Positions 8,771 through 17,605 of a stretch of 64,000 nt of DNA are shown here, piece after piece. A program made the translations under genes and the position numbers. Positions within the stretch are counted from its first letter, which is position 1. Every line of letters starts with the position of its first letter. The DNA is from an uncultured Microscilla sp. (GTDB taxonomy: Bacteria > Bacteroidota > Bacteroidia > Cytophagales > Microscillaceae): the NCBI RefSeq assembly GCF_947493425.1, contig NZ_CANLRP010000010.1:26920-90919 (forward strand), in the 5' to 3' direction. Below the pieces are notes generated by a model. That model did no database searches and was not told the DNA's origin. It saw only the letters and a program-made list of their open reading frames with translations.

Positions 8771-9793
8771 ATGCAACACATTGAAGGATTCAAAGAAATG
8801 ATGAGCACCCCTCAGACCATAACAATTATTGCTCATCATAATCCAGATGCTGATTCTCTTGGTTCATCATTAGCACTGGCCAGCTACCTCAAAAAGAAAA
8901 ACCACCAGGTACAGGTGATAAGCCCCAGCAATTACCCGGTTTTTTTAGATTGGATGACTAATAGCGATGACGTAATCATTTACTGGTCGAAAACCCACAA
9001 CTTGTGCCAAAGGTTGATTCAACAAGCTGATGTGGTATTTTGTATAGACTTTTCTTCTTACAACCGTTCACACGACCTAGAACCTTTTATTAAAGAGGCT
9101 TCGGGTAAAGTCGCTATCATAGACCATCACCTTGAGCCAAACATCAAAGCCGACTACCAGCTATGGAATGTAAAGGCAGCTGCTACAGCTGAGCTCGTTT
9201 ATGATTTTATCGTAATGATGGGCGACAAACACCTGATAGACGTAAGAATGGGTGAATACTTATACGCAGGGCTCGTTACAGACACCTCCTCTTTTAAACA
9301 TCCCTCTACCACCAAAAAAAGCCACTTGATTACGGCCGAACTGATGGACTTAGGCGTAGAAACCAACCGTATACAACGCTTAATCTATGACAATAACTCG
9401 GAGAGCAAGCTTAAATTCTTAGGATATGCACTTCGTGAAAAGCTCACTGTACTACGTGACTTCAGAACTGCCTACTTTACTATCAGTGTAGAGGAACAAG
9501 AAAGGTTTAACCATCAACCTGGCGACACTGAGGGGTTGGTAAACTATGCTTTGTCTATCACTGGGATATTGTTTGCTGTCATTATTATAGAAAAACCCGA
9601 TGTAGTGAAACTATCTTTTCGTTCAGTAGGCGAATTTGCCGCCAATGAATTTGCCCGCAAGCATTTCTCAGGTGGAGGACACCAAAATGCAGCAGGAGGA
9701 GTGTCTTCATTAAGTATGGAAAAGGTTCAAGAAAAATTTTTAGGCTTATTGCCTGCTTACAAGGATCAATTAATGCGACAAAAAATATGGTAA
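8771..9793 (+). CDS. DHH-family phosphoesterase, NrnA-like (nano-RNase / pAp phosphatase)
   Basis: A 340-residue protein with a DHH domain: HHNPDADSLGS near residue 30, a CIDF segment, IIDHHLEP, and GLVTDTSSFKH. The C-terminal DHHA1 nucleic-acid-binding domain has FSGGGHQNAAGG. Proteins of this type degrade oligoribonucleotides of 2-5 nt and dephosphorylate 3',5'-pAp with manganese; the exact activity cannot be told from sequence. Start at 8771. The next gene (FKBP lipoprotein) begins inside its last codons, overlapping by 7 nt, so the two are translationally coupled. Confidence 0.92.
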   Translation: MQHIEGFKEMMSTPQTITIIAHHNPDADSLGSSLALASYLKKKNHQVQVISPSNYPVFLDWMTNSDDVIIYWSKTHNLCQRLIQQADVVFCIDFSSYNRSHDLEPFIKEASGKVAIIDHHLEPNIKADYQLWNVKAAATAELVYDFIVMMGDKHLIDVRMGEYLYAGLVTDTSSFKHPSTTKKSHLITAELMDLGVETNRIQRLIYDNNSESKLKFLGYALREKLTVLRDFRTAYFTISVEEQERFNHQPGDTEGLVNYALSITGILFAVIIIEKPDVVKLSFRSVGEFAANEFARKHFSGGGHQNAAGGVSSLSMEKVQEKFLGLLPAYKDQLMRQKIW

Positions 9794-10701
9794 ATAATCA
9801 TTGGTACAATTGGATCATAATTTTTGCCTGTGTGGTCGCAATAACGGCTTGTGCGGACACACCACAAGAAGAAGGCAAAACCCAAAATGGCTGGGTAAAA
9901 CCCCGTGCGCCTAAACAAACCAAGTCAGGAATTAAATACCAAATATTTGTAAGGGAGAAAAATAGCGTAAAAATACAAAATAACCTGTTGGTAACTTATC
10001 ATCAGGTAATTAAAAACCACAAAGACTCTACCCTTAACAGTAGCTATTTGAATGGTGTAAAAAAACAAATTCCTTTCAAAAGCCCCTACTTCTCGAATTA
10101 CTACAAAGAGATGTTTCAACTGCTTGCTGAAGGCGACAGCGCTACTTTTTGGGTACCTTGCAAGTTATTGACTACCACCAAAAACACTCCTCTTCCTTAT
10201 TTTCTACAACAGGATAAAGAAATCCAATATACTGTTAAAATACTAAAAGTAGAAAGCAAAGAAACTATCAAAAAAAACCTGGAAAAAAACAAACAGGCGC
10301 AACTGGAGATTGAAGATAAATTGATTGCTAACTTTTTAGAAAAAAAAAAAACATTTACCCCTAAAAAAACCCCTTCTGGGTTGTATTATTTTATAGAGAA
10401 AGAAGGCAAGGGCAAAAAACCCAACACCGGAGACACTGTCAGTGTTCACTACGTAGGGAAATTATTAGATGGCACCGTATTTAGCTCTATACAAGAAGGT
10501 GAAACCTTTGAATTTCCCTTGGGCCAAGACCCTCCAGCAGTCATTCCTGGTTGGGAAGAAGCAATCACTCTTATGCACAAAGGTTCACGCGGAACTTTTA
10601 TCTTCCCTTCACACCTGGCTTATGGTACTAAAGGCTCAAGAGATGGTGTACCACCCAATGCAATAGTGGTATTCAATGTAGAGTTAGTCGATGTTAAGTA
10701 A
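9787..10701 (+). CDS. FKBP-type peptidyl-prolyl isomerase lipoprotein
   Basis: A 304-residue lipoprotein: hydrophobic leader with lipobox ITAC, Cys22. The C-terminal 110 residues are a good FKBP domain (VHYVGKLLDGTVF, PGWEEAI, LAYGTKG, PPNAIVVFNVEL). The N-terminal half resembles a decayed FKBP domain (SGIKYQIF, LLAEGDSATFWVP) lacking the catalytic tail. It probably acts as a folding catalyst in the periplasm, like the FKBP lipoproteins (GldI-type) tied to gliding in flavobacteria, but that link is inference. It overlaps the preceding gene by 7 nt. Confidence 0.9.
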   Translation: MVNNHWYNWIIIFACVVAITACADTPQEEGKTQNGWVKPRAPKQTKSGIKYQIFVREKNSVKIQNNLLVTYHQVIKNHKDSTLNSSYLNGVKKQIPFKSPYFSNYYKEMFQLLAEGDSATFWVPCKLLTTTKNTPLPYFLQQDKEIQYTVKILKVESKETIKKNLEKNKQAQLEIEDKLIANFLEKKKTFTPKKTPSGLYYFIEKEGKGKKPNTGDTVSVHYVGKLLDGTVFSSIQEGETFEFPLGQDPPAVIPGWEEAITLMHKGSRGTFIFPSHLAYGTKGSRDGVPPNAIVVFNVELVDVK

Positions 10702-10800
10702 CATGTTCGCAATAATTGTCCGATTTAGAATAAATCCGCTTTACTGCCTTTCGTTACCCCGGCAGTTCCGCCGGGACTGTAAGTTTTTATTGCCCGTAGC

Positions 10801-10884
10801 GCTGCCCCGAATCAAGTTCAGGGTTCAAGCTCTACGAGCGCAAAAACCGATAGCTGTTTATAAATCCTGATTCATCGGGGCAGC
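10801..10884. repeat. Imperfect hairpin of a dispersed repeat family
   Basis: The 294-bp gap between the two FKBP genes is more GC-rich than its surroundings. It holds arms GCTGCCCCGA (10801-10810) and its complement (10875-10884), with partial pairing inside. The GCCCCGAAnCAAGTTC core and a CGGTTTTTG-like segment recur near 56002-56100, which suggests a scattered non-coding repeat. Confidence 0.5.
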
Positions 10885-10995
10885 TTTGCCAAAGGCTAAA
10901 TGCCTCAGTCAGTTGTGCGTATTTGTCCCAAAAACCAGAAACTTATTTTGAACACGTTACTAAGTAGAATCATTTTTTTGTGAGAAAGTTAAATT

Positions 10996-11913
10996 ATGAG
11001 ACAAAGTATTTTATTAGTTGTAATTGCCTGTGCAAGTATTTTTATCACCAGTTGTAAAACTTTTGAAGATGAAACAGAAGACACTAGGCAACTCAGAGAA
11101 AACGAACAGGCTATTCTTAATTATTTAAGTACCAATAACCTAACAGCAGAACAAACTGATCAGGGTTTATATTATGTAATCACTAAAGCCAACCCTGAGG
11201 GTCAGGCAGCCACCTTAGGGAGTAAAGCTGTCCTGCATTATGTGGGCTCTTTGCTAAGCGGCACTGTAATAGACAGTACTTCTTCTTTCTTTAATGAACC
11301 TAGAGAATTTATATTTGATGGTAACCCAGATGGCACAAAGGTATTAACAGGCATAGAACTTGGCGCAGTAAGACTGAAAGAAGGCGAGCAAGCTACCCTT
11401 TTCATTCCTTATAACCTTGCTTATGGCAGAGCAAGTCAAGGAAACATCCCGCCTTATTCTGTAGTGAAGTATGAGATATCTTCGTTTGAAATAAAAACCG
11501 AAAGAGAGCAAATGTTAGAGTTTGCAGCTGCCGATTCACTTACTTATATAGAAAGAGACTCCCTATTTACTGCTCACATCATTCAAGCTCCTGACGATAA
11601 TACAACACTCCCCAAAGCGGGTATTGACAGTAATGTAACTGTAGCATATACAGGGCGTTTTCTAGACGGAACTATATTTGATACTAACGATAACTTCACC
11701 TTTAACCTTAGGGCTAAAGATGCTGATAACAGTGAGGTAATCAATGGTTGGAACATTGCCGTAAACGGGATGCGGGTAGGAGATAAGAAAGTGGTACTTA
11801 TATACTCTAACCTTGCTTATGGAGCCTCTGGCAGTACCGATAATAACAATAACATTGTCATTCCTCCTTACAGTATAATATGGTTTGAGATAGAACTTAA
11901 ATCAGTTAATTAA
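10996..11913 (+). CDS. Lipoprotein with two FKBP domains
   Basis: A 305-residue lipoprotein (lipobox FITSC, Cys20). Two FKBP-like domains: residues about 60-165 (VLHYVGSLLSGTV, LFIPYNLAYGRA) and 185-305 (VAYTGRFLDGTIF, LIYSNLAYGASG, PPYSIIWFEIEL). The PPYS in place of PPN is common in Bacteroidota members. It probably works in the periplasm on exported or outer-membrane proteins. It is the second FKBP lipoprotein in a row but is separated from the first by a repeat-bearing gap. rdgB follows after 5 bp, so those two are probably co-transcribed. Confidence 0.88.
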   Translation: MRQSILLVVIACASIFITSCKTFEDETEDTRQLRENEQAILNYLSTNNLTAEQTDQGLYYVITKANPEGQAATLGSKAVLHYVGSLLSGTVIDSTSSFFNEPREFIFDGNPDGTKVLTGIELGAVRLKEGEQATLFIPYNLAYGRASQGNIPPYSVVKYEISSFEIKTEREQMLEFAAADSLTYIERDSLFTAHIIQAPDDNTTLPKAGIDSNVTVAYTGRFLDGTIFDTNDNFTFNLRAKDADNSEVINGWNIAVNGMRVGDKKVVLIYSNLAYGASGSTDNNNNIVIPPYSIIWFEIELKSVN

Positions 11914-11918
11914 TTATT

Positions 11919-12497
11919 ATGAAACTTTGCTTTGCTACCCGTAATACCAATAAAATAAAAGAAGTAAAAGCCAAACTGGGAGCCTCTTTTGAGGTTATCA
12001 GTCTTGATGACATTCAATGCAATGACGAATTGCCCGAAACTACTGGAACCATTGAAGGTAATTCTGCTCAAAAAGCCCAATACATATGGGATCATTTTCA
12101 GGTCAATTGTTTTGCCGATGATACAGGACTTGAAGTAGAAGTACTGGAGGGAGCACCAGGAGTAGACTCGGCCATGTATGCGGGTAAGCACGGCGATAGC
12201 AAGGCCAATATTGCGTTATTGCTCAAAAACCTACAAGGTAATGCCCATCGGAAAGCACAGTTTAAGACTGTTATTACGCTAGTAGTCAATGGTGTACAGC
12301 ATCAGTTTGAGGGAATTGCAGCTGGCACTATATTACCTGACACCAGAGGTAGTGAAGGCTTTGGGTATGACCCGGTTTTTTTACCTGAAGGCTGTACACA
12401 AACATTTGCCGAAATGTCGCTTGAACAAAAAAACGATATTAGTCACAGGAGTAAAGCTTTTGTGAAGTTGGTAGATTTCTTACAAGATAAAATCTAA
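11919..12497 (+). CDS. rdgB: RdgB/HAM1 non-canonical purine NTP pyrophosphatase
   Basis: Hydrolyses dITP, dXTP and ITP to the monophosphate, keeping damaged purines out of DNA and RNA. At 192 residues it has the full family length. Motifs: ATRNTNKIKEVK at the start, FADDTGLEVE-x-L near residue 66, PGVDSAMYAG, GSEGFGYDPVF, and the C-terminal ISHRSKA. The start is 5 bp after the FKBP lipoprotein stop. Confidence 0.95.
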   Translation: MKLCFATRNTNKIKEVKAKLGASFEVISLDDIQCNDELPETTGTIEGNSAQKAQYIWDHFQVNCFADDTGLEVEVLEGAPGVDSAMYAGKHGDSKANIALLLKNLQGNAHRKAQFKTVITLVVNGVQHQFEGIAAGTILPDTRGSEGFGYDPVFLPEGCTQTFAEMSLEQKNDISHRSKAFVKLVDFLQDKI

Positions 12498-12575
12498 TTC
12501 ATTATCAATATTACATTTTATTATGGTTTAAACTGTTTCATGAAAATGAACTGTAATAATCTTTATTAAATACTT

Positions 12576-12583
12576 TACTTTTG
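12576..12583 (+). promoter_or_regulatory. -7 element (TACTTTTG) directly before udk
   Basis: TACTTTTG matches TAnnTTTG but ends only 4 nt before the first ATG (12588) of udk. If functional, transcription would start at about the ATG, giving a leaderless or near-leaderless message. No convincing -33 box. Confidence 0.3.
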
Positions 12584-12587
12584 TTGA

Positions 12588-13220
12588 ATGATGGCTAACA
12601 AACCTTTTATTGTAGGAGTTACTGGAGGGAGTGGTGCTGGTAAAACCTTTATTCTCAATAAATTATTAGAAAATTTCAGTACCGAAGATGTTTGTTTGGT
12701 ATCGCAAGATCACTACTATCATAATCGCGATTTACAACCAAAAGATGCCAATGGTATCAGTAATTTTGACACGCCAGAGTCTATAGACCTGGAACAATAC
12801 CTTTTAGATATTCAACGTTTGGCAGCAGGCAAAACTGTATACAAGCAAGAATATACTTATAATAATCCTGATGTTACTCCAAAAATGCTGGAATTTAAGC
12901 CAGCTCCTATTATATTAGTCGAAGGTATTTTCATTTTTTATCATAAACCTTTAAATCGCGTCATTGATTTAAAAGTATTTATTGATGTAGAAGATCATAT
13001 CAGGCTTAAACGCCGAATTATTCGTGATAATGAAGAACGTGGCTACGGGTTAGACGATGTGTTGTACAGGTATGAAAACCACGTAATTCCCACTTATAAA
13101 AAATACATATTGCCATATAAATACGACGCTGACATCATTATACCCAATGGTAAACGCGTTGAAAATGGTTTGGATGTTTTGATTACCTTTCTAAAAAGTA
13201 AGATATATCATTATGAATAA
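12588..13220 (+). CDS. udk: Uridine kinase
   Basis: Phosphorylates uridine and cytidine in pyrimidine salvage. The protein is 210 residues with a P-loop GGSGAGKT at 13-20, SQDHYYH, a FDTPESID segment and the lid region RRIIRDNEERGY. Two ATGs in a row (12588 and 12591) are possible starts; a -7 promoter box just upstream would favour the second. The next gene overlaps its end by 8 nt. Confidence 0.93.
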   Translation: MMANKPFIVGVTGGSGAGKTFILNKLLENFSTEDVCLVSQDHYYHNRDLQPKDANGISNFDTPESIDLEQYLLDIQRLAAGKTVYKQEYTYNNPDVTPKMLEFKPAPIILVEGIFIFYHKPLNRVIDLKVFIDVEDHIRLKRRIIRDNEERGYGLDDVLYRYENHVIPTYKKYILPYKYDADIIIPNGKRVENGLDVLITFLKSKIYHYE

Positions 13221-13902
13221 ATTTGCTGTAGTAGGTATGGGGCAATTTGGTATAGCCATTGCCCAATCACTGGCAAGCCGGGGCGCTGAGGTTTTGGCGA
13301 TTGACAATAAAACCGAGCGAGTTGAGTATATTAAAGACGAGGTAGCACATGCTGTAGCACTGGATGCTACTGATCTTAAAGCACTTCAGGCACAGAATAT
13401 TCAAGATGTTGATGCCGTAATTGTAGCAATTGGCGAAGATTTCGAGTCATTACTTATGAGTACTGTACAATTAATGGAGCTTGAAATAACCCGCATTATA
13501 GCCCGTGCTGCCAATGCTCAGCAACGTATGATTTTACAAAAACTTGGAATCAAAGAGATCCTCTCGCCAGAAGAAGAAGTAGGGAAAAATCTGGCTGAAA
13601 CTTTGCTTAATCCCAGCATTCGCTCATTTTTGCCTTTGCCTGATGGATACAAGATTGTAGAAGTAAACACACCCAAGAGAGTCACTGGACGCTCTATTGC
13701 TGACATAGGGCTACGTAAAAAGTACAACCTGAACCTAATTACCATCAAAAGAATGTTTGATGAGGTACAAGATGGCAAAAAAGTAAAGCAAGAACATATT
13801 ATTGGGGTGCCTCGTGCCGATACTCTTTTGTATGAAGAAGATATTATTCTCTTATTAGGCAAAGCAAAAGATGTGGAAAGGTTTATTCAATTAAACCAAT
13901 AA
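13213..13902 (+). CDS. TrkA/KtrA-type potassium channel regulatory subunit
   Basis: A 229-residue cytoplasmic RCK protein. The N-terminal TrkA-N Rossmann domain shows GMGQFGIAIA and an acidic end of beta-2 (AIDNK). The C-terminal 80 residues form a TrkA-C ligand-binding domain. Such proteins gate a TrkH/KtrB membrane subunit in response to nucleotide, but none is encoded nearby. It overlaps udk by 8 nt and ends at a strong terminator. Confidence 0.9.
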   Translation: MNKFAVVGMGQFGIAIAQSLASRGAEVLAIDNKTERVEYIKDEVAHAVALDATDLKALQAQNIQDVDAVIVAIGEDFESLLMSTVQLMELEITRIIARAANAQQRMILQKLGIKEILSPEEEVGKNLAETLLNPSIRSFLPLPDGYKIVEVNTPKRVTGRSIADIGLRKKYNLNLITIKRMFDEVQDGKKVKQEHIIGVPRADTLLYEEDIILLLGKAKDVERFIQLNQ

Positions 13903-13928
13903 AAGAATTTCTCTTGGTGGCTATAAAG

Positions 13929-13965
13929 CCAAAAAAGCCATATCGCAATGATATGGCTTTTTTGG
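13929..13965. terminator. Terminator between ktrA-like gene and rpoZ
   Basis: Perfect 16-bp inverted repeat with a 5-nt loop. It has A6 on the left arm and T6 on the right, so it serves both the plus-strand gene and the convergent rpoZ. Confidence 0.9.
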
Positions 13966-13984
13966 TATAGTACTATTTTGACAA

Positions 13985-14308
13985 TTAATCTTCTACATTT
14001 TTATAGCGAAAAGCTACTTTGTTTTCCAAAAACTCCTCAGTAGCTATAGTCGCTGGTTTTGGCAAACGTTCGTAATAACGCGAAATTTCAATTTGTTCAC
14101 GATTTTCAAAAATCTCTTCCAGATTATCTACTGTTGAAGCAAAATCAGCTAATTTGCTGTTTAGCTCTTCTTTCATATCAATTGAAATCTGACGTGCACG
14201 GCGGGAAACAACGGCAACCGATTCATAAATATTACCAGTAGGTTCTGCCAGTTCTATCAAGTTCCGCGTGATCAACGTAGGTGTTGACGCAGAATATTTA
14301 CTTTTCAT
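13985..14308 (-). CDS. rpoZ: RNA polymerase omega subunit (Bacteroidota type)
   Basis: Small subunit that helps fold and assemble the beta' subunit. The ATG at 14308 gives 107 residues; an in-frame GTG four codons up is less likely. It has the family core EPTGNIYESV followed by SRRARQISI. It lies 19 bp after bamD, a common pairing in this phylum. The coaBC gene, which often follows in relatives, is instead about 40 kb away. Confidence 0.9.
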   Translation of the reverse strand: MKSKYSASTPTLITRNLIELAEPTGNIYESVAVVSRRARQISIDMKEELNSKLADFASTVDNLEEIFENREQIEISRYYERLPKPATIATEEFLENKVAFRYKNVED

Positions 14309-14327
14309 GTTGAGTATCACGATCTTC

Positions 14328-15143
14328 TTAGCTTTTTGTTGTTTGCTTAAATTTACTTAATGCTTTGATGCTTGAAGAATACAACCTTTCTGCAGACTTT
14401 GAATATCCACTGCCAGGGTAAGCATCTATAAATTCGGTATAGTACTTTATTACGCCTTGAAACCTTTCTTGTTGCCTTCTAAGCGTGCTAACTTGGGCAA
14501 ATTCATATTGAGACAAAATTTTCAGGTAGGCTACTTCTTCATTGTAGTTCGAATCAGGAAAGTCTTTCTGAAAATTTGTAAACGTAATCACTGCCGCTCT
14601 GTAGTTTCTAATTCGATAATAGAGTTTAGCGTTTTCATAGGCTTTTTTCTCAAGTTTCTTACGTAGCTCGCTAATAATTCGTGAACATTCTTCTCTATAT
14701 TTAGATTGAGGAAAACGGTTCAGAAAGTTTTGAGACGCTACAATCGCCTGATCAGTGTTAGATTGATCAAGATAAGCTTCAGGAGAGTCTTTATACAACG
14801 AAAAAGCATACATATACATGGCTTCTTCTACATATTTACTCGCCCCAAAGTTGGTATAAAAACGCTTGAAGTAGTAGGCTGCCAGTTGACGCTGACGCTG
14901 ATAATAATGGCAGTAGGCATAATATAGATTAGCTATTTCTGAACGTTTTTGCCCTTTTAACAAGGGAATGAGTTCTTCTAATAGTAAACCAGCCCGATAG
15001 AAGTCTTTCTTCTCATAGTAAGAAATAGCACCATTGTACTTCTCTTCTACGCTTCCTTTCTTCAACAGTCTTTGGAATCTACTACATGAGGAGAATAGCA
15101 TGACTATACCTAGGCATGCTATCAATAATTTTTTGTTCCACAT
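14328..15143 (-). CDS. bamD: Outer membrane assembly lipoprotein BamD
   Basis: Part of the BAM complex that inserts beta-barrel proteins into the outer membrane. It is 271 residues with a lipobox LFSSC (Cys20) and about five TPR-type helical repeats (YYEKKDFYRAGLLLEEL, YYRIRNYRAAVITF and similar). Length and repeat layout match BamD. It sits directly upstream of rpoZ. Confidence 0.92.
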   Translation of the reverse strand: MWNKKLLIACLGIVMLFSSCSRFQRLLKKGSVEEKYNGAISYYEKKDFYRAGLLLEELIPLLKGQKRSEIANLYYAYCHYYQRQRQLAAYYFKRFYTNFGASKYVEEAMYMYAFSLYKDSPEAYLDQSNTDQAIVASQNFLNRFPQSKYREECSRIISELRKKLEKKAYENAKLYYRIRNYRAAVITFTNFQKDFPDSNYNEEVAYLKILSQYEFAQVSTLRRQQERFQGVIKYYTEFIDAYPGSGYSKSAERLYSSSIKALSKFKQTTKS

Positions 15144-15180
15144 TTTACAAAATTATGTAATAAGCAAGAAAATAACAATT

Positions 15181-15690
15181 TTAATGTTTGATAGTGAGTC
15201 TTTTGCCTTTCATTGCTTTCTTACCGATGTAGAGGATATAAAAATATACCCCGTTACGGAGATAATTGGTAGGTATTTTAAATTGAGTGTAATCACTTGT
15301 TGCCGGCAAGTGAAATTCTTTGATGTTTTTTCCTAATACGTTCTTCAATAATATTTTAGCGTTATTTACGCTTGCCTTGTATTTTACCATAGTAAAAGAG
15401 TCGGCAGGGCTTGGGTAAGCCTCGTGTATTGAAATATTTTTGTCTTCAAATAACAGTTTGCCTTCCTGCGCTATTTGAATCTGTTTATTTAATTTGACCT
15501 CAACAAATCGGTTATTATGCGCCATTGTCTGCACTTTTTCCTTAAGTTTTACAGGGTATGGTTTTATGATTGTATCAATTTTGTTTTGATTTTGTGTAGA
15601 GTTTATAAAATGTAAACTACTTAATGCATATAATTGGCTACTACCTATTGTTAATAATACACATAAAAATAATCGTAAAGTTTTTTCCAT
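15181..15690 (-). CDS. Small secreted protein with T9SS C-terminal sorting domain
   Basis: A 169-residue protein with a signal peptide (ending near LYA). The last 80 residues look like a type A T9SS sorting domain: YPSPADSFTMVKY, then a strand pattern, NGVYFYIL and a basic end, GKRLTIKH. About 70 residues between signal and tail have no recognisable domain. It is probably secreted through the type IX system and anchored or released at the surface. It sits 37 bp upstream of bamD on the same strand. Confidence 0.8.
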   Translation of the reverse strand: MEKTLRLFLCVLLTIGSSQLYALSSLHFINSTQNQNKIDTIIKPYPVKLKEKVQTMAHNNRFVEVKLNKQIQIAQEGKLLFEDKNISIHEAYPSPADSFTMVKYKASVNNAKILLKNVLGKNIKEFHLPATSDYTQFKIPTNYLRNGVYFYILYIGKKAMKGKRLTIKH

Positions 15691-15805
15691 ATCGCTGCTC
15701 TGTTAATTTGGTTGTCGAAACTTTGTTAGGTACTCATTCTTATGTACCAAATTTTCTGTTGAATGTTTCAACAAATTAACTAAATTTAATAAATTTTACA
15801 ACTTG

Positions 15806-17461
15806 CTACAGTTTTTTGTCTCTTTGCCTGAGCATGTCTATTTTTTTTGGTCGTTCGTTTATCCTCCACAAAAACCCTTTGAGTCTTTTATCTGGCTCAG
15901 CCAATTCGTGGGGTGGGATGAACTTCCCGTCTGGTTTACTTTTAAAAGTAATGGTTTTCACCTTGTTCTTTTCTTTAAATCTGATGTCTATGTCACTGCA
16001 TATCACCCGATTCATTCCAGTAAGCAACGTGTCGCCTTCCAAGGCAAAGAAGATACTTTCCCCATTACCCCTTACGTCTACCCGTCTTATTTCACTTTTT
16101 TCAAAGAAAGCCTTCATATTGCGTCCTTTGAGTTGGTTAAAGTTGTTGAGTGTATCTTGTTGAATCACAAATGCATTGGTTCTCAACAGCATTCTATGGA
16201 TTTTGTTATTTGCCATCAACACTCTAATAGAGTCGCCAGATAGTTGGCTTTTTCTATCCCATAGTACAGGATCATTGTACATATAAATAGACGAATCACC
16301 AAAGTTATACACCAACGAGTCGCACTTACCCTGAAGCTCTTTTCGAAAAATTTTAGTGTTATGATATGCTTTTAATATCTTCACACTATCTTCTCTATTT
16401 TCTTTTTTGGTTCGAATAGAGATCAATGTATCTGCAACTAAATACAAGGTGTCTTTGTTTGATATACTTCTCATCAAAGCTGCACCATATACCTTACTAA
16501 TTCCTTTTTTGCCCCAAAAACGCCCAATGTCTCCATCTATAATCAAACTGTCTTTTTTAGACGTAAGTCGCGCATTGCCTTTAGCAAACCCTATACGATT
16601 GGTATTGTCATAAAACAATGAGTCGCCCTGTAATATATACTCTTCGGTTTCGGCTTTGGGTCTTGCATTGCCTTTGGTTCTAAAGTGAGAGACTTTTGTT
16701 TTGGTATTGTACTCTCCCTCATTGGCATAAACAGTTCCATCTTTACTTAAAATCTTGGTTTTACCTCTAAAATAAGCCATTTTAGAAACCATATTGTATT
16801 GAATATTGTCTGAAAATATCTCCTGCTTATCTTTTTTACTGACCAAATGTACGTCATTTTTAAAAAACGCCACCTTACTATTGGTATCATAAGTACCTTC
16901 TTTGCTGGTGAGTATATTTTCACTATCTACAATTTTGCCTCCTGTGTAATAATGTGCCACCTGACTCACTACATCATAGTCGAGCACTTCTGTAGTCAAA
17001 GTGCCTTTTTTATCTACCAACACTACATTACCACTGGCGTTTGCCACTTTTTTGTTCCCATCATAAAACATTGTTCTACTGTTAACTGTGGTACCGTCTG
17101 AACCCAACATGCGGGCGTTACCTATGGCTTGTACTGTGTTTTTGGTAATGTTCTGTATAGCAGAGTCACAATAGAGGGTGTTACCCTTATGTCTGATCAC
17201 TACTTTATCTTTTAAAATTCGAAACTCTTGCCCTCCTTCGGTTTTTCCCTTCAGCCATTTGGCATTGATAATCTCCAAGGGCTCTTCTTTTTCTGTGGTG
17301 CTACTTGTATTTCCTTTTTTTTTAGTTGTATCATTTTTAGCAGGGATTGGTTGCGCTTTTTTTGGCGTCACCTTTGGGTCTTGCGCCCACCCTAATTGAA
17401 TGCTCAACATACACAGGAAAAATGAATAAAAAATTAATGCAAAAAACCTTTGAGTCTTCAA
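15806..17461 (-). CDS. OstA/LptA-like periplasmic protein
   Basis: A 551-residue protein of the OstA (LptA/LptD N-terminal) fold. Long runs of short beta-strand repeats recur, such as GNARMLGSDGTTV, SGNVVLVDKKGTL and KGNARLTSKKDSL, as expected for a beta-jellyroll that carries lipopolysaccharide across the periplasm. The start appears to be TTG at 17461: it gives a complete signal peptide (MKTQRFF then a hydrophobic core, end at GWAQ). The next ATG (17410) would cut that signal in half, and an in-frame stop lies six codons upstream of the TTG. The C-terminal part has no barrel, so it is not LptD. Confidence 0.85.
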   Translation of the reverse strand: MKTQRFFALIFYSFFLCMLSIQLGWAQDPKVTPKKAQPIPAKNDTTKKKGNTSSTTEKEEPLEIINAKWLKGKTEGGQEFRILKDKVVIRHKGNTLYCDSAIQNITKNTVQAIGNARMLGSDGTTVNSRTMFYDGNKKVANASGNVVLVDKKGTLTTEVLDYDVVSQVAHYYTGGKIVDSENILTSKEGTYDTNSKVAFFKNDVHLVSKKDKQEIFSDNIQYNMVSKMAYFRGKTKILSKDGTVYANEGEYNTKTKVSHFRTKGNARPKAETEEYILQGDSLFYDNTNRIGFAKGNARLTSKKDSLIIDGDIGRFWGKKGISKVYGAALMRSISNKDTLYLVADTLISIRTKKENREDSVKILKAYHNTKIFRKELQGKCDSLVYNFGDSSIYMYNDPVLWDRKSQLSGDSIRVLMANNKIHRMLLRTNAFVIQQDTLNNFNQLKGRNMKAFFEKSEIRRVDVRGNGESIFFALEGDTLLTGMNRVICSDIDIRFKEKNKVKTITFKSKPDGKFIPPHELAEPDKRLKGFLWRINERPKKIDMLRQRDKKL

Positions 17462-17575
17462 TACTTGTTTGTTTTTTTAATCAATAAAAATTTAACTACT
17501 ATACTTGTGACTGCATCACATAGACACTTCCTTTTTGTTGAGTGTTGCTTTAGCTCCAAAATTTTAAAATTCCTG

Positions 17576-17583
17576 CAAAAATA
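17576..17583 (-). promoter_or_regulatory. -7 element upstream of the OstA-like gene (TATTTTTG)
   Basis: Minus-strand TATTTTTG about 115 nt upstream of the TTG start. It lies in the 144-bp gap shared with divergent tilS. No good -33 box. Confidence 0.3.
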
Positions 17584-17605
17584 AGGAAAAATATAAGGAT
17601 ATGGA

